Origin: Bdellovibrionales bacterium RIFOXYC1_FULL_37_79
GTDB taxonomy: Bacteria; Bdellovibrionota; Bacteriovoracia; Bacteriovoracales; Bacteriovoracaceae
NCBI GenBank assembly: GCA_001770015.1
Contig: MEQB01000009.1
Location: 31,587 to 95,586, forward strand
Reading direction: 5' to 3'
DNA: 64,000 bases
Part shown: one piece after another, positions 60,770-64,000 of the stretch
Position numbering within the stretch: position 1 is the first letter of the stretch
Layout: every line of letters begins with the position of its first letter
The notes under the pieces: model-generated
Databases searched by the model: none
What the model saw: the letters and a program-made list of their open reading frames with translations, nothing else
Told to the model about the DNA's origin: nothing
Translations under genes and position numbers: made by a program

Positions 60770-61010
60770 AAGCATATATATAGGGACTGTTATACAGTAT
60801 AGAAATATTAGTCTTATCGTTCGTTCAAAGGATCATAATCCGGCCCATGTTCATGCGATTAGTCCCGACGGAGAGGCCAAGATCGTGATTGAATCTCTCG
60901 AATGTTTCTATCTTCGAGGATTTACAGAGCGTGACTTGAAACGGATTTTAAAAGTGGTGAAGGAACGCCAAGAGATTTTAATGGAGGTGTGGAATGAGTA
61001 CCACTCGTAA
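60741..61010 (+). CDS. DUF4160 protein (toxin-side gene of a TA-like pair), start unclear
   Basis: The conserved part runs from about 60783: SLIVRSKDHNPAHVHAISPDGEAKIVIES and GFTERDLKRILKVVKERQEILMEVWNEYH, which is DUF4160. The only standard start codon, TTG 60741, coincides with the -35 box of a consensus promoter. No ATG, GTG or TTG lies between the -10 box and the domain; ATA 60780 sits where the family's Met would be. The gene may use a rare start, be read from an upstream promoter, or be dead. Overlaps the next gene by 17 bp. Confidence 0.65.
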   Translation: MTYTLIRHIISIYIGTVIQYRNISLIVRSKDHNPAHVHAISPDGEAKIVIESLECFYLRGFTERDLKRILKVVKERQEILMEVWNEYHS

Positions 61011-61257
61011 AAAAGACATTAAATTTGGCAAGAAAGACTTACTGCCGCAAGATGAATTTAATTCAGAAAATGGAAAAATAAGAATCTCCCTCATGGTTGA
61101 TCTACAGGTGTATGAGGCCTTTAAAGAGAGGGCCATGGAAGAAGGAGACAAATATCAGGTGTTGATGAGGAAGGCCCTACGAGAGGCCATTTTAGGAAAT
61201 GAGCTTAAAGAGCGGCTACTACGCTTGGAACGAGCCGTGTTTAAAAAACAGGCCTAA
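60994..61257 (+). CDS. BrnA-like antitoxin
   Basis: 87 residues; GGAGGTG at 60983 precedes ATG 60994 inside the DUF4160 gene. The C-terminal half (GKIRISLMVDLQVYEAFKERAMEEGDKYQVLMRKALREAI) is the ribbon-helix-helix pattern of BrnA-like antitoxins. Together with DUF4160 it forms a likely TA-type pair. The stop is followed at once by a 17-base piece of an unrelated terminator. Confidence 0.75.
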   Translation: MSTTRKKDIKFGKKDLLPQDEFNSENGKIRISLMVDLQVYEAFKERAMEEGDKYQVLMRKALREAILGNELKERLLRLERAVFKKQA

Positions 61258-61269
61258 AATCAAGTATAA

Positions 61270-61399
61270 CTTTCCGCCAATGAACACCTCCCCTATCAAA
61301 TCCTACATCAACAGCATCTTGTATAAATTTGTCAAAGGCCAGTTAATCGACAAGAAAGTGTTGGATCTGGTAATTAGTGAGCTTAAAAAAATGTTTTAA
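61270..61399 (+). pseudogene. 3' fragment of the CopG-type antitoxin gene
   Basis: Matches 58309-58434: SYINSILYKFVKGQLIDKKVLDLVISELKK. One extra A (CAAATCC versus CAATCC) shifts the frame. The likeness continues ~40 bp beyond the stop (TATTGATTCAAATAATAAA). No start. Confidence 0.8.
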
Positions 61400-61454
61400 C
61401 CCCTTATTGATTCAAATAATAAATGATTTTCTTCATCATTTTTGTTCATTGATT

Positions 61455-61554
61455 GTTAAGTAAAACGGTTGTTTATGAAGCAATCAGTGAAAATGGCAAT
61501 CCATCTCTAGACACTCTCTGTAAAATCATGACTTCATTTAAAAAAGCTGCATAA
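61455..61554 (+). pseudogene. 3' fragment of the HI1420-type antitoxin gene
   Basis: Encodes TVVYEAISENGNPSLDTLCKIMTSFKKAA then stop, the C-terminal third of the intact gene at 58887, without N-terminus or start. It directly follows the CopG fragment. Confidence 0.8.
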
Positions 61555-61775
61555 AAATCATAAAATACCTGGATGGCCTTTTTTAAAAAAAAATCCGCAT
61601 TATTAATGATGTTCCAAGGCCATTAAATAATCACTGACCCTAACATAGCACCAAACCAAACGTTATATATGGATGTCACCGAATATAGAGAAGTTTTTGT
61701 CGGATTAAGCAGTTTCTTTCATAAGAAAACCTACGAAGAGGGCCTATAATCTGGCATGAGACAGGTCAACAATTC
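61555..61775. other. 221 bp gap
   Basis: Holds a 26-codon frame (61669-61749; MDVTEYREVFVGLSSFFHKK) with no ribosome site, probably chance or another scar. Nothing else seen. Confidence 0.35.
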
Positions 61776-62435
61776 TTAATCAGTTATCATAAAAGAATAA
61801 ATGGCATTTGAATTATGACATAAAAATTCCACCCCAGGAGGAGTAGATTGATTCGCTTCAAAAAGTGTCACTTGAAAAGTCGTTTCAGTATTGCTTCTAT
61901 GTTGGTCTGTCTCGCTAGCATCAGATTCTATGACAGGTACAGGGCGGACAAAGCAGTCCGTGGTTGATCCTGGGTTCAAACATAAATTTTCATCTAAACC
62001 TATCATTTTCTGATAATCGCTTTGAAAAATCCATTTTGTATCAAACTTAATTAAGCAAAAAGAATCTTTAAAACTTTTTTCGGATACTAGCATTACTAAT
62101 TCACCAGGACTAAGTTTTTTATTGTCGTTATTAAGAAATAAATTGAAGGGAGTGAGATGTGACTGCATAACTTGTAATCCGTGTGCTTCAAGCGCTTGAA
62201 TAAAGCCTAGAACAGCTTCTCTATTGTCAATAACAATCACTTCAGCGGTTAAGCCCTCTGAAGAAGTTAATGTTGTTGCTACCTCATTTTGTTCTTGTCC
62301 AACAAACTTAATATCCCTAGATAGCTGACCATAAATTGATAGGGTTGAGGTAGAATCGCAATATGCAGCTATTGAAAAACTTGATAATAAACTCATGGTC
62401 ACTAAACTAACTGACATTTTTTTCAAATGTTTCAT
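61776..62435 (-). CDS. exported protein, unknown
   Basis: 219 residues; AGGAG precedes ATG. Signal peptide KMSVSLVTMSLLSSFSIAA. Mature part with cysteines in SFCLIKF, NLCLNPGSTTDCF and FLCHNS. No family recognised. A possible decayed gene lies upstream on the same strand. Confidence 0.65.
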   Translation of the reverse strand: MKHLKKMSVSLVTMSLLSSFSIAAYCDSTSTLSIYGQLSRDIKFVGQEQNEVATTLTSSEGLTAEVIVIDNREAVLGFIQALEAHGLQVMQSHLTPFNLFLNNDNKKLSPGELVMLVSEKSFKDSFCLIKFDTKWIFQSDYQKMIGLDENLCLNPGSTTDCFVRPVPVIESDASETDQHRSNTETTFQVTLFEANQSTPPGVEFLCHNSNAIYSFMITD

Positions 62436-62800
62436 AACTACTCCTGTTATAAAATGTTAATGCTAAAGATTAATTCCGCAATAAAGTAATTCGTACAATA
62501 TTAGATGTTGATGCACTTTCTGACAACGAAATAGTAACTGTTGTTTGATTCGGGGACTGTGCGTATTGCCTGACAATCCCTGTTGCAAAAATATGATAAA
62601 TAAGGGCTTACGTTTGAAATAATCTACATTAAATATTTAAATTTCTTATTGAATGTTTAATTCTAATTTCAGTAAGTTGAAAGTCAATTACAGTTGCTGG
62701 TGGTACATCAACATTGATTTACCGATGCATATTTAAGCCAAAAGATACGAAAATAGAACATGCCGCATGTCCGCTATTAAACAAAATACGCCTAATGACA
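62436..62800. other. gap with possible decayed minus-strand coding
   Basis: On the minus strand the stretch around 62475-62600 reads TTVTISLSESASTSNIVRI, and near 62645-62710 VPPATVIDFQLTEIRIKHS, in different frames with stops between. They look like fragments of a beta-rich protein but cannot be named. Confidence 0.3.
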
Positions 62801-62826
62801 ATGATAGTATCATATGATACTATCAT
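62801..62826. promoter_or_regulatory. 26 bp perfect palindrome upstream of fic
   Basis: Two 13 bp arms, ATGATAGTATCAT and its exact complement, centred at 62813/62814 and ending 4 bp before the fic ATG. It takes the place of a Shine-Dalgarno sequence, so binding there would block both transcription and translation initiation. Confidence 0.8.
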
Positions 62827-62830
62827 CTAT

Positions 62831-63793
62831 ATGAAACCACCCTTTAAAATCACCTCAACAATCACAAATCTCATTGCTGAAATTTCGAAGCTTTTGGGAA
62901 GTCTTGAAGCGACGACTTTAAATATTCCAGGCCCCAAGCTTCGCAAAAAAAATAAGATCAAAACTATTAAATCAACTTTGGCCATAGAAGGCCACACTTT
63001 TACCGAAGATCAAATTACTGCAGTTCTTGAAAATAAAAAAGTACTTGGTTCGAGTAAAGAAGTTTTAGAAGTTAAAAATGCCATTGAACTCTATGAGATG
63101 ATTGATCAATTTGAATCACATAAAACCTCTGACTTTTTGAAGGCCCATAAAGTTTTGATGAAAGGACTTGTGGATAATGCTGGAAAGTATCGTGCCAAAA
63201 ATGTTGGAGTTTTTTCGGGAACAAAAGTTAAACATATTGCGCCGAAACCAATCTTTGTTTCAGAACTAATCACAAATACCTTTTCCTGGATGAAAAAAGA
63301 AAAAGAGCTTCATCCACTGATATTAAGTTCTATCATTCACTACGAAATTGAATTCATCCATCCTTTTGAAGATGGTAATGGAAGAATGGGAAGATTTTGG
63401 CAGGCCTTAATTTTAAAAGAGTATGATAAGTTTTTTAAATATGTTCCGGTGGAAAGTTTGATTGAAAAAAATCAAATAAAATATTACAAAGCTCTCGAGA
63501 TGTCTGACAAGGCCGGAGACTCTACAGCCTTTGTTGAGTTTATGCTAATAGTGATTAAAGAATCTCTTATTGAAATGTCATCTGAGCTAATGGGAATAAC
63601 TAATACTTATGAAGATCGACTGAGCAAAGGAAGAGATTATTTTAAAGATAAGCAATTTTCCAGGAAAGATTACATGGGACTTTTTAAAAATATTTCCTCA
63701 GCAACAGCTAGTCGTGATTTAAAAGATGGTGTAGCTCAAAAGATTCTTACAAAGAATGGACAAAAAAATCAGACGGAATATAAATTTGTATAA
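62831..63793 (+). CDS. Fic-domain protein, class II, with C-terminal winged helix
   Basis: 320 residues from ATG 62831 (MKPPFKITSTITNLIAEISK); the open frame extends to 62714. The inhibitory helix near the N-terminus has TLAIEG (residues 49-54, [ST]xxxE[GN]), which keeps the enzyme off. The active site HPFEDGNGRMGR (177-188) is complete, so AMP transfer to a target protein is expected. The tail (NISSATASRDLKDGVAQKILTK) is a winged-helix typical of Fic autoregulators, likely binding the adjacent palindrome. Confidence 0.92.
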   Translation: MKPPFKITSTITNLIAEISKLLGSLEATTLNIPGPKLRKKNKIKTIKSTLAIEGHTFTEDQITAVLENKKVLGSSKEVLEVKNAIELYEMIDQFESHKTSDFLKAHKVLMKGLVDNAGKYRAKNVGVFSGTKVKHIAPKPIFVSELITNTFSWMKKEKELHPLILSSIIHYEIEFIHPFEDGNGRMGRFWQALILKEYDKFFKYVPVESLIEKNQIKYYKALEMSDKAGDSTAFVEFMLIVIKESLIEMSSELMGITNTYEDRLSKGRDYFKDKQFSRKDYMGLFKNISSATASRDLKDGVAQKILTKNGQKNQTEYKFV

Positions 63794-63798
63794 TTCTT

Positions 63799-64000
63799 TT
63801 ATTGAAAAAACTTGTTCATAGAGTGGAAGTTGAAAATGATTCGGTGGTTATTCATTTTATTGTGGGAAAAAAGAATTTATTAAGCTGTTCGAATTTTGGT
63901 TCGAACAGCTTGACTACTGGATATCTAGAATTCTTATTCCATGCAACACATTTTAAAATTCATGAACAATTTAAAATCGTTAATTACATCTTTCAAGTTA
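63799..64000 (+). pseudogene. probable C-terminal stub of a large serine recombinase, open to window end
   Basis: From 63799 the frame reads LLKKLVHRVEVENDSVVIHF, the usual closing beta strand region of large serine recombinases (LVxRVEVEnxxVxIxF), then continues to the window edge without a stop. It begins 6 bp after the fic stop and has no start, so only the 3' end survives. A hairpin lies inside it. Confidence 0.45.
63882..63911. repeat. 12 bp perfect inverted repeat
   Basis: AAGCTGTTCGAA and TTCGAACAGCTT with a 6-base loop. No T-run follows, so it is a poor terminator; it may belong to a lost element. Confidence 0.6.

Noticed and set aside
1..64000. tRNA, rRNA or CRISPR loci
   Set aside because: No cloverleaf signature such as GGTTCGAATCC, no rRNA-like stretch and no regular spaced repeats were seen by eye.

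Overview
The window is AT-rich, densely coded DNA from a Gram-negative bacterium. Signal peptides, lipoboxes, an outer-membrane barrel protein, two type IV pilus retraction-type ATPases and chemotaxis-type signalling proteins all point that way. The large number of exported orphan proteins and hydrolases, plus a NamZ muramidase, would fit a Bdellovibrionota/Bacteriovorax-like lineage. That placement is inference from gene style only; no rRNA or tRNA gene was found to anchor it.

Bases 1-40,000 read like ordinary chromosome. In order they hold: NamZ (cut by the window edge), DUF1015, a Crp/Fnr regulator, SerC, a catalytically stripped class I lysyl-tRNA synthetase-like protein tail-to-tail with class II LysS, a FecR-domain barrel protein, LexA, a lipoprotein, a 2[4Fe-4S] ferredoxin, a FAD/Fe-S 2-hydroxyacid dehydrogenase, a DTW-domain tRNA modifier, an FRG-domain protein, an S1/P1 nuclease with a HAD phosphatase, a CheY-CheX fusion, hemolysin III, two PilT-like ATPases, an AttH/CrtC-like secreted protein, an ABC-F protein, an MFS transporter, an M6-type metalloprotease with a propeller tail, HflX, a secreted Bcp peroxiredoxin, a lipoprotein HAD phosphatase, and a translationally coupled CheB/CheR-PAS plus hybrid histidine kinase pair. 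Five convergent gene pairs end within 15 bp of each other or overlap.

Bases 40,000-64,000 look accessory: orphan secreted proteins, long gaps, decayed genes and small mobile-type genes. A GNAT gene and a SEC-C gene are each followed at their 3' end by a copy of the same ~148 bp repeat, like two cassettes. Next come a large lipoprotein (Cys-rich repeats, PKD, beta-helix), several exported unknowns, a VOC protein, an exported J-domain protein and an internally duplicated 619 aa secreted protein. A transposase stub lies near 56.3 kb.

Bases 57,700-61,600 are a toxin-antitoxin graveyard. Two ~155-175 bp duplicated upstream regions each drive a different TA-like module: a CopG-type antitoxin with a broken toxin, and a DUF4160/BrnA-like pair. 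An intact HI1420-type antitoxin stands alone, and fragments of it and of the CopG gene are scattered at 48.3, 51.8, 61.3 and 61.5 kb. The window ends with a class II Fic protein that has a C-terminal winged helix and sits directly behind a 26 bp perfect palindrome, followed by what looks like the C-terminal stub of a large serine recombinase.

The strongest leads are the HIGH/KMSKS-less class I LysRS paralogue beside lysS, the paired repeats of the possible cassette array, the duplicated TA control regions, and the Fic gene with its palindromic operator. All calls come from reading the sequence; no database search was run.
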